The notes: generated by a model not told the origin, from the sequence alone. Shown: positions 25,918-35,951, counted from the stretch's first letter. The stretch is DNA of 64,000 bases from Marisalimonas sp016777705 (GCF_047717795.1 NZ_CP159808.1:1364001-1428000), one strand, 5' to 3'. Numbers and translations: made by a program.

Positions 25918-26955
25918 CTAAACACCTATCAACACGTTTCTTAAAGATTTCATTTCATCAAGACAACGGCCTGTTCCCATTACTACACAAGTAAGAGGAT
26001 CTTCAGCAATTACAACAGGTAATCCAGTAGCTTCTCTTATCGTTGTATCTAGATCTCCTAAAAGAGCTCCACCTCCAGTAAGCACTATACCTCTTTCGAC
26101 TATATCGGCAGCTAATTCTGGTGGTGTTTGTTCTAATGCTGTTTTAGTAGCTTCAATAATTTGACCAACTGGCTCAGCCAAAGCTTCACAAATTTGAGCT
26201 TGATTTATTTCAATTTCTTTTGGGACCCCATTTACTAAATCTCTACCTCTAACTTCAATACTTGCACCTACACCATCTTTGGGTATTTTTGCTGTTGCAA
26301 TTCCCTTTTTTATTCTCTCAGCTGTCATCTCTCCAATTAATAAATTATGATGACGTCTGATAAATGCCACTATTGCATCATCAAATTTATCACCACCTAC
26401 CCTAACTGATCGAGCATAAACGATATTACCTAATGATAAAATAGCTACCTCTGTGGTACCCCCTCCAATATCGACTACCATTGAACCTGATGCTTCTGTA
26501 ACTGGTAAATTTGCTCCAATTGCTGCAGCCATAGGCTCTTCAATAAGATACACTCTTCTAGCACCAGCAGCTTCTGCTGATTCTTGTATTGCTCTTCTTT
26601 CTACTGCAGTTGCTCCAGATGGTACGCATATCACTACCTGAGGACTAACTAAAGCTGATCTTTTATGAACTTTTCTAATAAAATGTTTAATCATTTCTTC
26701 TGCGACATCAAAATCGGCAATCACTCCATCTGCCATTGGCCTGATTGCTTTTATATTCCCAGGAGTTTTACCAAGCATGGTTTTTGCTTCTTCACCCACT
26801 GCTAATACTTGGGATTTACCTCTTATCTCTGTGATTGCTACTACAGAAGGTTCGTTTAAAAGAATACCCTGACCTTTGACGTAAACTAGTGTATTTGCAG
26901 TACCCAGATCAATTGCAAGGTCAGCAGAAAGTAATCCTCTTAAATATCCAAACAT
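25918..26955 (-). CDS. mreB: Actin-like cell-shape protein MreB
   Basis: A 345-residue actin homologue. ATP-binding signatures are DLGTANTLVYVKGQGI (phosphate 1), VDIGGGTTEVAILSLG (phosphate 2) and GIVLTGGGALLGDLD (adenosine). The sequence is close to canonical throughout. It polymerises under the inner membrane and directs lateral wall growth. It is the first gene of the rod-shape cluster, and a 99-base leader separates it from ilvC, so the promoter is probably there. The cell is therefore very likely rod-shaped or curved. Confidence 0.97.
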   Translation of the reverse strand: MFGYLRGLLSADLAIDLGTANTLVYVKGQGILLNEPSVVAITEIRGKSQVLAVGEEAKTMLGKTPGNIKAIRPMADGVIADFDVAEEMIKHFIRKVHKRSALVSPQVVICVPSGATAVERRAIQESAEAAGARRVYLIEEPMAAAIGANLPVTEASGSMVVDIGGGTTEVAILSLGNIVYARSVRVGGDKFDDAIVAFIRRHHNLLIGEMTAERIKKGIATAKIPKDGVGASIEVRGRDLVNGVPKEIEINQAQICEALAEPVGQIIEATKTALEQTPPELAADIVERGIVLTGGGALLGDLDTTIREATGLPVVIAEDPLTCVVMGTGRCLDEMKSLRNVLIGV

Positions 26956-27054
26956 TTGTAATTCCTTATAAACTATTTACAATCCTAGTTAATAAATATT
27001 ATTATCATAGAAAACAAGATAAATAATTAATTTAAAGTAAAGTTTAAATAAATT

Positions 27055-28074
27055 CTAATTTTTATCTTTATCTACTAATCTGTTAGCAGTAATCCAAGGC
27101 ATCATAGCCCTTAGTTCATTTCCCACAGCTTCTATTGGATGGTCAGCAACTTTCCTACGAGTAGCTTTAAAACTAGTTTGATTAACCTTGTTTTCTAACA
27201 TCCAATCACGCGTAAATTTTCCCGACTGAATATCTTCTAGTATTCTTTTCATTTCAGCCTTAGTTTCTGAAGTTATTAGCCTAGGACCAGTAACATATTC
27301 TCCGTATTCTGCAGTATTACTGATGGAATAATTCATGTTTGCAATTCCACCTTCATATATCAAATCAACTATTAATTTAACTTCGTGAAGACACTCAAAA
27401 TAAGCCATTTCTGGAGCATAACCAGCCTCAGTCAGAGTTTCATAACCTGCTCTAATTAACTCCACCAAACCTCCGCATAACACTGTTTGTTCTCCAAACA
27501 AGTCAGTCTCACACTCTTCTTTAAATGTGGTTTCAATCACGCCTGACCTTCCTCCTCCAACAGCAGAAGCATAAGACAAGCCAATATCATGTGTGTTACC
27601 AGAAACATCTTGATCAATTGCTATTAAACAAGGAACTCCTCCACCTTTTTGATATTCAGATCTCACTGTATGGCCAGGACCTTTTGGAGCAACCATAAAA
27701 ACATCAATATCATTTCTGGGTTCTATTAGGTTAAAGTGAACGTTTAATCCGTGAGCAAAAGCTATTGCCGCTCCTGATTTCATATTTTTTTCAATTTCTT
27801 CTCTATAAATTTCACCCTGAAGTTCATCAGGGGTTAACATCATTATAACATCAGCCCATTTTGAAGCATCTGCAACATTCATTACTTTAAAACCTGCAGA
27901 TTTTGCTTTATCTATAGAATTAGAATCTGAACGTAAAGCAACTGCAATCTCCTTTACTCCACTATCTCTTAAATTAGCTGCGTGTGCATGACCTTGACTA
28001 CCATAACCAACAATAACAACTTTTTTATTTTTAATTAAATTAATATCTGCATCTCTGTCGTAGTACACTCGCAT
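27055..28074 (-). CDS. ilvC: Ketol-acid reductoisomerase
   Basis: A 339-residue class I (short) ketol-acid reductoisomerase. The NADPH site is GYGSQGHAHA near residue 24. Conserved catalytic residues are in AFAHGLNVHFN, APKGPGHTVR, FKEECETDLFGEQTVLCGG and FECLHEVKLIVDLIYEGG. It converts acetolactate or acetohydroxybutyrate to dihydroxy acids using Mg2+ and NADPH. It lies downstream of ilvH and ilvI with gaps of 48 and 12 bases, consistent with one ilvI-ilvH-ilvC transcript. Confidence 0.97.
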   Translation of the reverse strand: MRVYYDRDADINLIKNKKVVIVGYGSQGHAHAANLRDSGVKEIAVALRSDSNSIDKAKSAGFKVMNVADASKWADVIMMLTPDELQGEIYREEIEKNMKSGAAIAFAHGLNVHFNLIEPRNDIDVFMVAPKGPGHTVRSEYQKGGGVPCLIAIDQDVSGNTHDIGLSYASAVGGGRSGVIETTFKEECETDLFGEQTVLCGGLVELIRAGYETLTEAGYAPEMAYFECLHEVKLIVDLIYEGGIANMNYSISNTAEYGEYVTGPRLITSETKAEMKRILEDIQSGKFTRDWMLENKVNQTSFKATRRKVADHPIEAVGNELRAMMPWITANRLVDKDKN

Positions 28075-28122
28075 TAAATAACTCCTTAAGTAAGTAAATG
28101 AAAAAATATAATAATCTTATTA

Positions 28123-28683
28123 TCAGGTAAGTTTAATTTGTTCTAGTACTTTTGTTTCTGTTTTGTCACCTCTTGAAATTGCAGAAACACCAGTACGTGA
28201 TATCTCTATATCTCCAAGTGATTTCATCAGCCCTATGAAGGCGTCTATTTTATTAGGCCTTCCTGTTAATTCAAATACAAAACTGCCTAGAGTAACATCT
28301 AATGTTCTTGCTCTAAACGTTTCTGCTATTCTCAAAGCCTCTACTCGATTAGCCCCATCAGCAACTAATTTAATTAATGCTAATTCGCTTTTAATAAAAG
28401 GACCTTCCAATGTAAGATCCCTTACAAGATGGACAGGAACAATTCTTAAGAGTTGTGACTTTATTTGTTCTATTGTCATAGAAGTACCTCTAGTTACTAG
28501 TGATATTCTAGATAAATGACGTCTATTATCTATTTCAGTAACTGTAAGACTTTCAATGTTATAGCCCCTGCCAGAAAACAAACCTATTACCCTTGCAAGA
28601 GTTCCAGGTTGATTATCAACAACAAGAGATAATGTTCTTGAAGTTTCTTCTTCATTAATTTCATTATTTTGATATACTGACAT
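28123..28683 (-). CDS. ilvH: Acetolactate synthase small (regulatory) subunit
   Basis: A 186-residue regulatory subunit. The N-terminal ACT domain (about residues 13-90) contains LVVDNQPGTLARVIGLFSGRGYNIESL, the valine-binding region, and is followed by the C-terminal ALS_ss domain (ELTGRPNKIDAFIGLM). It confers valine feedback and activates the IlvI subunit, whose gene is 12 bases upstream. The length is normal for a proteobacterial IlvH. Confidence 0.95.
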   Translation of the reverse strand: MSVYQNNEINEEETSRTLSLVVDNQPGTLARVIGLFSGRGYNIESLTVTEIDNRRHLSRISLVTRGTSMTIEQIKSQLLRIVPVHLVRDLTLEGPFIKSELALIKLVADGANRVEALRIAETFRARTLDVTLGSFVFELTGRPNKIDAFIGLMKSLGDIEISRTGVSAISRGDKTETKVLEQIKLT

Positions 28684-28695
28684 CTTAATTACCTT

Positions 28696-30462
28696 TTAAA
28701 CTAAAGCTAAACCAGATTCAGATGTATCTGCACCCTTATCATCTGAACTAAGTATCATTTCATTATGGGCCGCACCAGAAGGTATCATTGGAAAACAATT
28801 TTCTTCTTTTTCAACTCTAATATCAGCTATAACTGGGCCATTAGTATTGATCATTTCATCAATTGTAGCATCTAAATTACTAACATCATCAACTCTTAAA
28901 CCTTTTATACCAAAGCTTTTTGCTAACATTATAAAGTCTGGCAAAGAAGATGTGTAACTTTGACTATATCTTGACCCATGATTTAATTCCTGCCACTGTC
29001 TTACCATGCCCATCCATTGATTATTTAAAATAAAAATTTTAATTGGTAAATTATACTGAACAATTGTTGAAAGTTCTTGCATGTTCATTAAAAAAGAAGC
29101 TTCGCCAGAGATGTCTATAACTAAAGATTTTGGATGAGCAATTTGTACCCCAACAGAAGATGGTAAACCATAACCCATTGTACCCAAACCTCCAGAAGTC
29201 ATCCAATGTTTAGGGGCAGAAAACCCAAAATATTGAGCAGCCCACATCTGATGTTGACCAACTTCAGTAGTTACATAAGTATCTTTATCTATTGTCTTTT
29301 CATATAAAGATTTTATAGCCTGTTGAGGCTTGATAATTGTTGCACCTTGGATAAATCCCAATGAATTCTTGGCTCTCCAATTATTTATTTGATTCCACCA
29401 GCTGGATTTAGATTGTATACTTTTTATATTATGACTTTTTTTGATCTCTTTAATCAAAAGAGATAAAACTTCTTTACAGTCGCCAACTATTCCAAAATCC
29501 ACATGAACGACTTTATTTATTGAAGATTTATCAATGTCAATATGAATTTTTTTTGATTTAGGCGCAAATGCGTTTAATCTTCCAGTAACTCTATCGTCAA
29601 ACCTAGCTCCCACGTTTAACATTACATCACAATTATGCATTGCTAAATTCGCTTCATAAGTTCCATGCATACCAAGCATACCTAAAAAGTTTTTGTTCTT
29701 ATTTGAGACTACGCCTAAACCCATAAGTGTCAAAGTTACTGGAGCCTCAAGTAAATTAACTAACTCAGTTAATAAATTAGATGCTTCTAGACCAGCATTA
29801 ACCACACCACCACCAGCATATATTATTGGTTTTTTTGAATTAATTAACAAGTCAGCAGCTTGACTAATAATTTCAACATCAATTTGTGGTAAAACAGTAG
29901 TTAAAATTTTATTAATTTTAGTACGTTTTTTTATATATTGTATATTAGTCAGTTGTATATCTTTTGGAAGATCAATAAGCACTGGCCCTGGCCTTCCTGA
30001 TGACGCGATTTCGAATGCTTCATGAACCGTAGCACATAACAAATCAGCATTTTTAACTAAATAATTATGTTTTGTACAAGGTCTAGAAATACCTGTAGTG
30101 TCCGCTTCTTGGAATGCATCGGTCCCAATTAAATGAGTTGGAACTTGTCCACTAAGACAAACTATTGGAACTGAATCCATTAATGCATCAGTTAAACCAG
30201 TAATTGCATTGGTGGCACCTGGACCAGACGTAACCAAAACACAACCTACTTTCCCAGTTGATCTCGCATAACCTTCAGCAGCGTGAACAGCAGCCTGTTC
30301 ATGCCTCACTAAAACATGTTTAATTTTTTTATTTTTAAAAAGAGCATCGTATAGTGGAAGGACAGCACCACCAGGATATCCAAAAATCACTTCTACACCA
30401 TTTTCAACTAGGGCTGTGATTACAGCCTCAGCTCCAGTCATTTTATTATCTTTACTCATCAA
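28696..30462 (-). CDS. ilvI: Acetolactate synthase large (catalytic) subunit
   Basis: A 588-residue ThDP enzyme. FGYPGGAVLPLYDAL and the catalytic Glu in VRHEQAAVHAAEGYARSTGK mark the N-terminal PYR domain. A central FAD/nucleotide domain (about 205-340) follows. The C-terminal PP domain (GGLGTMGYGLPSSVG; metal motif with ISGEASFLMNMQEL and NNQWMGMV) binds thiamine diphosphate. It condenses pyruvate to acetolactate for valine and leucine synthesis. The metal motif carries Glu (ISGEASF) where many homologues have Asp. It is the first gene of ilvI-ilvH-ilvC. Confidence 0.96.
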   Translation of the reverse strand: MMSKDNKMTGAEAVITALVENGVEVIFGYPGGAVLPLYDALFKNKKIKHVLVRHEQAAVHAAEGYARSTGKVGCVLVTSGPGATNAITGLTDALMDSVPIVCLSGQVPTHLIGTDAFQEADTTGISRPCTKHNYLVKNADLLCATVHEAFEIASSGRPGPVLIDLPKDIQLTNIQYIKKRTKINKILTTVLPQIDVEIISQAADLLINSKKPIIYAGGGVVNAGLEASNLLTELVNLLEAPVTLTLMGLGVVSNKNKNFLGMLGMHGTYEANLAMHNCDVMLNVGARFDDRVTGRLNAFAPKSKKIHIDIDKSSINKVVHVDFGIVGDCKEVLSLLIKEIKKSHNIKSIQSKSSWWNQINNWRAKNSLGFIQGATIIKPQQAIKSLYEKTIDKDTYVTTEVGQHQMWAAQYFGFSAPKHWMTSGGLGTMGYGLPSSVGVQIAHPKSLVIDISGEASFLMNMQELSTIVQYNLPIKIFILNNQWMGMVRQWQELNHGSRYSQSYTSSLPDFIMLAKSFGIKGLRVDDVSNLDATIDEMINTNGPVIADIRVEKEENCFPMIPSGAAHNEMILSSDDKGADTSESGLALV

Positions 30463-30566
30463 TCAAAACTTCCAATTATATTGTTTTGAATTAAATAACA
30501 AAAACTCAAATAACCGTCAATAAATTATTATAATATTGCAATTAAATGGACTTAATTAAAATTTAA

Positions 30567-31487
30567 TTACATATTAATAACTTTATATGGAATATAATTA
30601 TGCTTAAACCATGTTATTTGTCTTTTCACATAACGTCTCGTATCTCTCATACTCAAGGAAATTGCTTCTTCAAGAGAAATTTCTTTATCTAAATAACTTA
30701 GCAGCCATTTAACACCAAGAGATTTAGCAATAGGTAACGATCTATCAACCTTATGATAAATTGATTCCACTTCTGCTAAACCGCCGTCTAAAAGCATTTT
30801 ATTAAATCTATCGTCACACTTATTATAAAGAGTTTTTCTATCTAAACAGAATAAAAAAGGATAAATAACCTTATCAATTTTTCTTTCTCTTGGTAGACTA
30901 TGCCAATAAGACATATTTTTTCCTGTTTCGACAAAAACATTATATGCCCTCAATAGCCTCTGCTTATCGTTATTTCTCCTTTTAAAAGAAGGATCTATAT
31001 CAAAGACCATCTCTTTAAATTTTTCAATGCCAATTTGATTAAACTTTGACAAACATTGTTTTTTTGTTTTTTTGGTTATATTAGGAATTGGTGACAAACC
31101 ATTTATCACAGCATTTAAATATAAACCAGATCCTCCTACTAGAATGGGTACTTTCTGAAATTTTCTAATATCAATCAGAGTAGACTTTAGATCTAACAAC
31201 CAATCTGAAACTGAAAAGTTGATATTGGTATCCACATAACCATACAAAAAATGAGGCACATCTTTCATTTCATTTTTTTTTGGCCTTGCTGAGAGTAAGT
31301 TAATATCCTTATAAACCTGAACTGAGTCGGCGTTTATTATTGCTCCATTGATTCTTTTAGCAAGTTCAATTGCAATAGAAGATTTACCTGTACAAGTAGC
31401 ACCAGCAATAATAATCATATCATTTTTCCAAGAATATTTATTTTTGGTTAGGTCAAATGATTTTTCAAAATTTACAGTACTAGACAT
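30567..31487 (-). CDS. miaA: tRNA dimethylallyltransferase
   Basis: A 306-residue MiaA. The P-loop is GATCTGKSS, followed by INADSVQVYKDINLLSARP, FLYGYVDTNINFSVSDW and GGSGLYLNAVINGL, all family signatures. The C-terminal part has WFKHNY. It transfers dimethylallyl to A37 of tRNAs reading UNN codons. The ATG at 31487 is chosen; an ATG five codons further up at 31502 and an internal one just before the P-loop are possible. It is divergent from serB, with only about 28 bases between starts, so the two promoters must overlap the opposite coding regions. Confidence 0.93.
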   Translation of the reverse strand: MSSTVNFEKSFDLTKNKYSWKNDMIIIAGATCTGKSSIAIELAKRINGAIINADSVQVYKDINLLSARPKKNEMKDVPHFLYGYVDTNINFSVSDWLLDLKSTLIDIRKFQKVPILVGGSGLYLNAVINGLSPIPNITKKTKKQCLSKFNQIGIEKFKEMVFDIDPSFKRRNNDKQRLLRAYNVFVETGKNMSYWHSLPRERKIDKVIYPFLFCLDRKTLYNKCDDRFNKMLLDGGLAEVESIYHKVDRSLPIAKSLGVKWLLSYLDKEISLEEAISLSMRDTRRYVKRQITWFKHNYIPYKVINM

Positions 31488-31515
31488 AATAACTACAATC
31501 ATATATCAAAATTTT

Positions 31516-32430
31516 ATGGAATTTTATATACTAATAACAGATACAAAAGAATGTAAAATCAATAATTTTATATTAGACTCTATTTCCGGGTATATAGAAG
31601 CTAGTACTGGTAAAAAAATACTTTTAAGAGAACTTAGTTCTAATAAAGCATATGAGTGGGTATTTTCTAAAACCATAATAAATGAAGAAACAAAAAATTG
31701 GATAAGCAACTTTCTTTCTTCACATAATATAGATTGTAATTTTATTAAATCTGATAAAAACAGAAAAAAAAAATTACTTTTAGCTGATATGGATAGCACG
31801 ATAATCGAAGAAGAAAGCTTAGATCAGTTAGGAAAATTAATTGGTAAAGAAAAAAATATTATTGAAATTACTGAAGATGCTATGAATGGAATAATAGATT
31901 TTGAAGAAGCCTTAATTAGAAGAGTAGCCATGCTAAAAGGTCATTCAGCAGATATATTAGGCCTTTTAAAAGAAAAAATAAATATTAATGTTGGTGCCAA
32001 AGAACTAATTAAAACTATGAACTTTAATGGGTCAAAAACTATTTTAGTCTCTGGCGGATTTACTTTTTTGACTGAACACTTAAAAAGTATATTAGGTTTT
32101 ACCTATGCTCACGCTAACTCACTTGAAATTATACAACAAAAAGGTATCCTCCCCATACTATCTGGGAAAGTCATAGAGCCTATATTAAACAAAAATTCTA
32201 AACTAGAATATTTAAGAATGTATATTGAAAAGTATAGATTAAATGATACAGACACAATCTGTGTAGGTGATGGCGCAAATGACATTGAAATGATCAAAAA
32301 TGCTGATTTTGGAGTATCTTTTAATGGCAAAAAAATACTTGATCAAGAAGCAAATATCCACTTCAAAAACACTAACCTTAGAGGCTTGTTATATGCTCAA
32401 GGTTATAGTGATAAAGAGATAATTAAATAA
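31516..32430 (+). CDS. serB: Phosphoserine phosphatase
   Basis: A 304-residue SerB. The N-terminal about 85 residues (MEFYILITDTKECKINN) form an ACT-like domain. The HAD phosphatase domain has LLADMDSTIIEEESLD (the nucleophile and acid Asp pair), LVSGGFTFL (motif II) and VGDGANDIEMIKNADFGVSF (motifs III and IV). It removes phosphate from phosphoserine, the last step of serine synthesis. I chose the ATG at 31516 because the family begins there; the frame is open further upstream but that overlaps miaA. It stops three bases before the convergent degP stop. Confidence 0.93.
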   Translation: MEFYILITDTKECKINNFILDSISGYIEASTGKKILLRELSSNKAYEWVFSKTIINEETKNWISNFLSSHNIDCNFIKSDKNRKKKLLLADMDSTIIEEESLDQLGKLIGKEKNIIEITEDAMNGIIDFEEALIRRVAMLKGHSADILGLLKEKININVGAKELIKTMNFNGSKTILVSGGFTFLTEHLKSILGFTYAHANSLEIIQQKGILPILSGKVIEPILNKNSKLEYLRMYIEKYRLNDTDTICVGDGANDIEMIKNADFGVSFNGKKILDQEANIHFKNTNLRGLLYAQGYSDKEIIK

Positions 32431-32433
32431 TAA

Positions 32434-33876
32434 TTATTTTAATTCCAATGCTACAAATCTGGTGCCACTCTCAACCTTTACAAGAAGAAGGATAGCTTTT
32501 CTTTTTTGTTTAATAGCATTTTTAATAGCATTTTCAATCACATCTATAGAATTAACTTCTATTTGACCAACTCTTACAATTACCATACCAGGCAGAAGAC
32601 CAGCTTCTTGTGCAACACTACCTTCTTTAACGGAAGAAATTAAAATTCCTGTTTTTATTTTTTTGAGTTTAAATTTATCTATGTTGGATTTTGACAACTC
32701 CTCGGCTACAAAACCTAACTTTTCAAAAGTCTTAGATTTGGAATTTTTATTACCATTAGATTTAGTAATGAGGTTTTCTTTTTCAGCTAATTCTAATTCT
32801 CCTAAAACAACATTTAAAGTAATTGTTTTACCGTTTCTTAAAATAACTAAAGGGACTGATTTACCAACCGGTGTTCCTGCAACAACTTTAGGTAACTCTT
32901 TCATAGTATCAATATTAATGTCATTAAATTTTAAAATAACATCCCCAGTTTTTACGCCTGCCTTTTGAGCAGGGCCACCTTCAGTTGCAGATGAGACTAA
33001 AGCACCTTTTACTGACTTCATTCCTAAACTATCAGCTATTTCTTCTGAAATTTCCTGGATTAAAACACCAAGCCAACCTCTTTTAGTTCTTCCATATTGT
33101 TTAAGTTGATCTGTAACTTGTTTAGCTAAGTTTGATGAAACTGCAAATCCAATACCTACAGAACCACCAGATTGAGAAAAAATGGCTGTATTTATACCTA
33201 CCACATTTCCGTCCATGTCAAATAATGGCCCCCCTGAATTACCTCTATTAATAGAAGCATCAGTTTGAATATAATCATCATATGAACCTGACAAATTTCT
33301 ACCTCTTGCAGATACTATTCCAGCTGTTACAGTACCACCAAAACCAAATGGATTGCCTATTGCCATAACCCAGTCACCTACTCTTAGCTTATTAGAATCT
33401 CCAAACTTCACGGCAGTTAATTTAGTTTTTTTAGGGTTTATTTTAAGAAGTGCAACATCTGTTTTTGGATCCTTACCTACAACTGTAGCTTCAAAAGACG
33501 TATCATCATATAATATAACCATAATTTTTTCAGCATTATCAATTACGTGATTATTAGTAATGATGTATCCGCTTTTATCAATAATAAATCCTGAACCCAG
33601 TGATTGTGCTTTACGCTTTTTTCCACCAGGCTTTTCAAATTGTTTAAAAAAATCTTCAAAAGGTGAACCAGGAGGGAAAGAAGGCATTTCTCTTGATTTT
33701 TGTTCTATAATTGTTGTTGTTGAGATATTTACTACAGAAGGACTAAGCTTATCTGCTAGATCTGCAAAACTCTCAGGCACGCTATTAGAGTGAGCTATAC
33801 TTGCTGAAAAAAACAAAAGGAAAAAGTTAGTTAATAATAAATTACTACTTTTTATGAAAACATTAAGATTTGACAT
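32434..33876 (-). CDS. degP: DegP/HtrA-family periplasmic serine protease
   Basis: A 480-residue Do-type protease. A signal peptide (about residues 1-30) precedes a trypsin-like domain with His110 (NNHVI), Asp140 (TDVALL) and Ser214 (RGNSGGPL). Two PDZ domains follow (about 275-365 and 390-475; GWLGVLIQEI, GPAQKAGVKTGDVI, GSVAQEAGLLPGMVI). It degrades or refolds misfolded envelope proteins. It follows hflK and hflC on the same strand, as in many alphaproteobacteria (hflK-hflC-degP), so it may share their transcript across a gap of about 108 bases. Confidence 0.94.
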   Translation of the reverse strand: MSNLNVFIKSSNLLLTNFFLLFFSASIAHSNSVPESFADLADKLSPSVVNISTTTIIEQKSREMPSFPPGSPFEDFFKQFEKPGGKKRKAQSLGSGFIIDKSGYIITNNHVIDNAEKIMVILYDDTSFEATVVGKDPKTDVALLKINPKKTKLTAVKFGDSNKLRVGDWVMAIGNPFGFGGTVTAGIVSARGRNLSGSYDDYIQTDASINRGNSGGPLFDMDGNVVGINTAIFSQSGGSVGIGFAVSSNLAKQVTDQLKQYGRTKRGWLGVLIQEISEEIADSLGMKSVKGALVSSATEGGPAQKAGVKTGDVILKFNDINIDTMKELPKVVAGTPVGKSVPLVILRNGKTITLNVVLGELELAEKENLITKSNGNKNSKSKTFEKLGFVAEELSKSNIDKFKLKKIKTGILISSVKEGSVAQEAGLLPGMVIVRVGQIEVNSIDVIENAIKNAIKQKRKAILLLVKVESGTRFVALELK

Positions 33877-33984
33877 TATTCACCTTTAATTATTATTTTC
33901 AAAATTAATACCAGAAAAAAGGCGGCTTTAAGGCTTAATTTTGGGTAAAATTTGTTATTTTATAAATAGTTAAATTAAATACTT

Positions 33985-34854
33985 TTATTTGCCACCTTGA
34001 TTACCAAAATAACTAAAAAAGTCACTGTCTGGACTCAAAAGCATTGTTGTACCGTCATCAGAGAAAGTATTTTCATAAGCAAGCATAGATCGATAAAATT
34101 TAAAGAATTTTTTATCTTGTCCGAAAGCGTCAGAATAGATTTTTATAGCTTCACCATCTCCATTTCCTCTTAGTGCCTCTGCTTTTCTTTTACTTTCAGC
34201 TACTAAAACAACTTTTTGCTTTTCAGCGTCTGCTCTGATTTTTTGAGCTTCCTCAGAACCTTCTGCTCTAAACTCTTTTGCTTCCTGATTTCTCTCAGTT
34301 TTCATTCTATTAAAAATATTTTGAACAGTAGCTTCAGGATAGTCAGCTCTTCTTATTCTAACATCAACAATTTCCATTCCAAGCTTTTTAATAGTGGAGT
34401 TTACCTCTCCGCTTATATCATCAACAATTTGTGTTCTAGCGTCTGACAAAATTGCTGTAAGCTCAAATTTACCAAAAACTCTTCTTACTGATGAATCTAT
34501 TATAGATTCTAATCTCTGCCGTGCTCCAAACTCGCTTCTAACAGTTTGAAAAAAAAGTAGAGGATCTATAATTTTGAATCTTGAATAAGTGTCTACCTCT
34601 AATCTTTTTTGGTCAGCCAAAATCACTTCTTCTGAATCCTTTGAAACTAGAGAAAGGACTCTTTTATCAAAATATGTAACTTCTTGAATAAATGGTATTT
34701 TAAAGTTTAAACCTGGTTTATTTATTAACCTTTTTGGTTCACCAAATTGAAGGATTAACGCTTGCTGAGTTTGGTCAACAGTAAAAAAAGAACTTAACAA
34801 TCCAAATAAAACTGCAAGAAAACTTACTCCTGATATTATTTTATAAGAAGACAT
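33985..34854 (-). CDS. hflC: HflC, FtsH protease modulator
   Basis: A 289-residue stomatin/prohibitin-family protein with one N-terminal membrane segment (about residues 6-24), the SPFH domain (about 25-195; DQTQQALILQFGEPKRLI, DKRVLSL) and a helical part rich in Glu, Ala and Lys (RNQEAKEFRAEGSEEAQKIRADAEKQ). It forms with HflK a large complex that surrounds the membrane protease FtsH. Its start touches the hflK stop at 34854, so translation is coupled. Confidence 0.94.
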   Translation of the reverse strand: MSSYKIISGVSFLAVLFGLLSSFFTVDQTQQALILQFGEPKRLINKPGLNFKIPFIQEVTYFDKRVLSLVSKDSEEVILADQKRLEVDTYSRFKIIDPLLFFQTVRSEFGARQRLESIIDSSVRRVFGKFELTAILSDARTQIVDDISGEVNSTIKKLGMEIVDVRIRRADYPEATVQNIFNRMKTERNQEAKEFRAEGSEEAQKIRADAEKQKVVLVAESKRKAEALRGNGDGEAIKIYSDAFGQDKKFFKFYRSMLAYENTFSDDGTTMLLSPDSDFFSYFGNQGGK

Positions 34855-35951
34855 TATTTATCACCTCTTTGTTTTAATTGATCTAGTGGCAAGTAAGGAA
34901 CAACTCCAGATGAGCTAGCTGACTTATCCATAATTATTTTTTTAACTTTAGAAAAAACTTTTTCCATGGTTTCTAAATAGATTCTTGATTGTGTGACTTC
35001 AGGATTTAATTTATAGCTTTCAAAAATTGAATTAAATCTATCAGCATCACCTTTTGCTCTATTTACGACTTCACTAGCATAAGCTTCAGCTTCTGAAATT
35101 AACTGAGCAGCCTCACCCCTGGCTCTCGGCACAATATCATTCCTGAAAGCCTCAGCTTCATTTATGAGTGTATCTCTATCTTGACGAGCTCTTTGTACGT
35201 CATTGAATGCATCAATAACTTCAGCAGGAGGATCAACTGATAATAATTGTACATCTCTAATTTCAACACCAGATTGGTATTCATTAAGTAAATCTTGGAG
35301 CATTGTTTTAGCCTTAAGCTGAATTTCTTGTCTACCATCTGTTAAGGCGGTTTGAATTTTGGTTTGGCCTATTATATCCCTCATTACTGATTGCGCAGCA
35401 ACCTTTACTGTTTCTGGCGGATCTTGAATATTAAATAAATATGCACCAGCATCAGCAATTTTCCAAAACACAATAAAGTCAATATCAATGTTGTTTTCGT
35501 CACCTGTAATCATTTTTGATTCATCTGGAACATCTCTTCTACTGGTAGAAGCACCACCAAATGATCTGTAGCCAATTTCGATACGATTATCTCTGGTAAC
35601 ATCGGGAGTTAACACTTTTTCTATAGGGCTTGGGAGGTGATAATGCAATCCAGGTGGAGTGGTTCTTACCCACTCACCAAACCTCATTACTACACCTTGT
35701 TCTTGAGGATTAACTCTGTAAATACCTGACATTAACCAAATAGCTATAATTACTAAAAATATTAATGAAACTCCTTTTCCACCTCCAAAACCAGAGGGCA
35801 TCATTTTTTTAAATTTATCTTTGCTTTCTCTAATCATTTGATCAACATCTGGTGGAGTCCCATTAGAATTTGGTCTTTTTCCCCAAGGGTTTTGATTACC
35901 ACCGTTACCCCAAGGACCTGAACCATTATCGTTGTTTTTGTTTATAATCAT
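34854..35951 (-). CDS. hflK: HflK, FtsH protease modulator
   Basis: A 365-residue HflK. A cytoplasmic Gly/Asn/Pro-rich head (GNGGNQNPWGKRPNSNG, residues about 16-32) precedes a membrane segment (about 60-78) and an SPFH domain with VNPQEQGVVMRFGEWVRTT and GLHYHLPSPIEKV. The helical region has RDTLINEAEAFRNDIVPRARGEA. It is HflC's partner in the FtsH-regulating cage. It is divergent from mrp, with a gap of about 130 bases that holds both promoters. Confidence 0.95.
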   Translation of the reverse strand: MIINKNNDNGSGPWGNGGNQNPWGKRPNSNGTPPDVDQMIRESKDKFKKMMPSGFGGGKGVSLIFLVIIAIWLMSGIYRVNPQEQGVVMRFGEWVRTTPPGLHYHLPSPIEKVLTPDVTRDNRIEIGYRSFGGASTSRRDVPDESKMITGDENNIDIDFIVFWKIADAGAYLFNIQDPPETVKVAAQSVMRDIIGQTKIQTALTDGRQEIQLKAKTMLQDLLNEYQSGVEIRDVQLLSVDPPAEVIDAFNDVQRARQDRDTLINEAEAFRNDIVPRARGEAAQLISEAEAYASEVVNRAKGDADRFNSIFESYKLNPEVTQSRIYLETMEKVFSKVKKIIMDKSASSSGVVPYLPLDQLKQRGDK

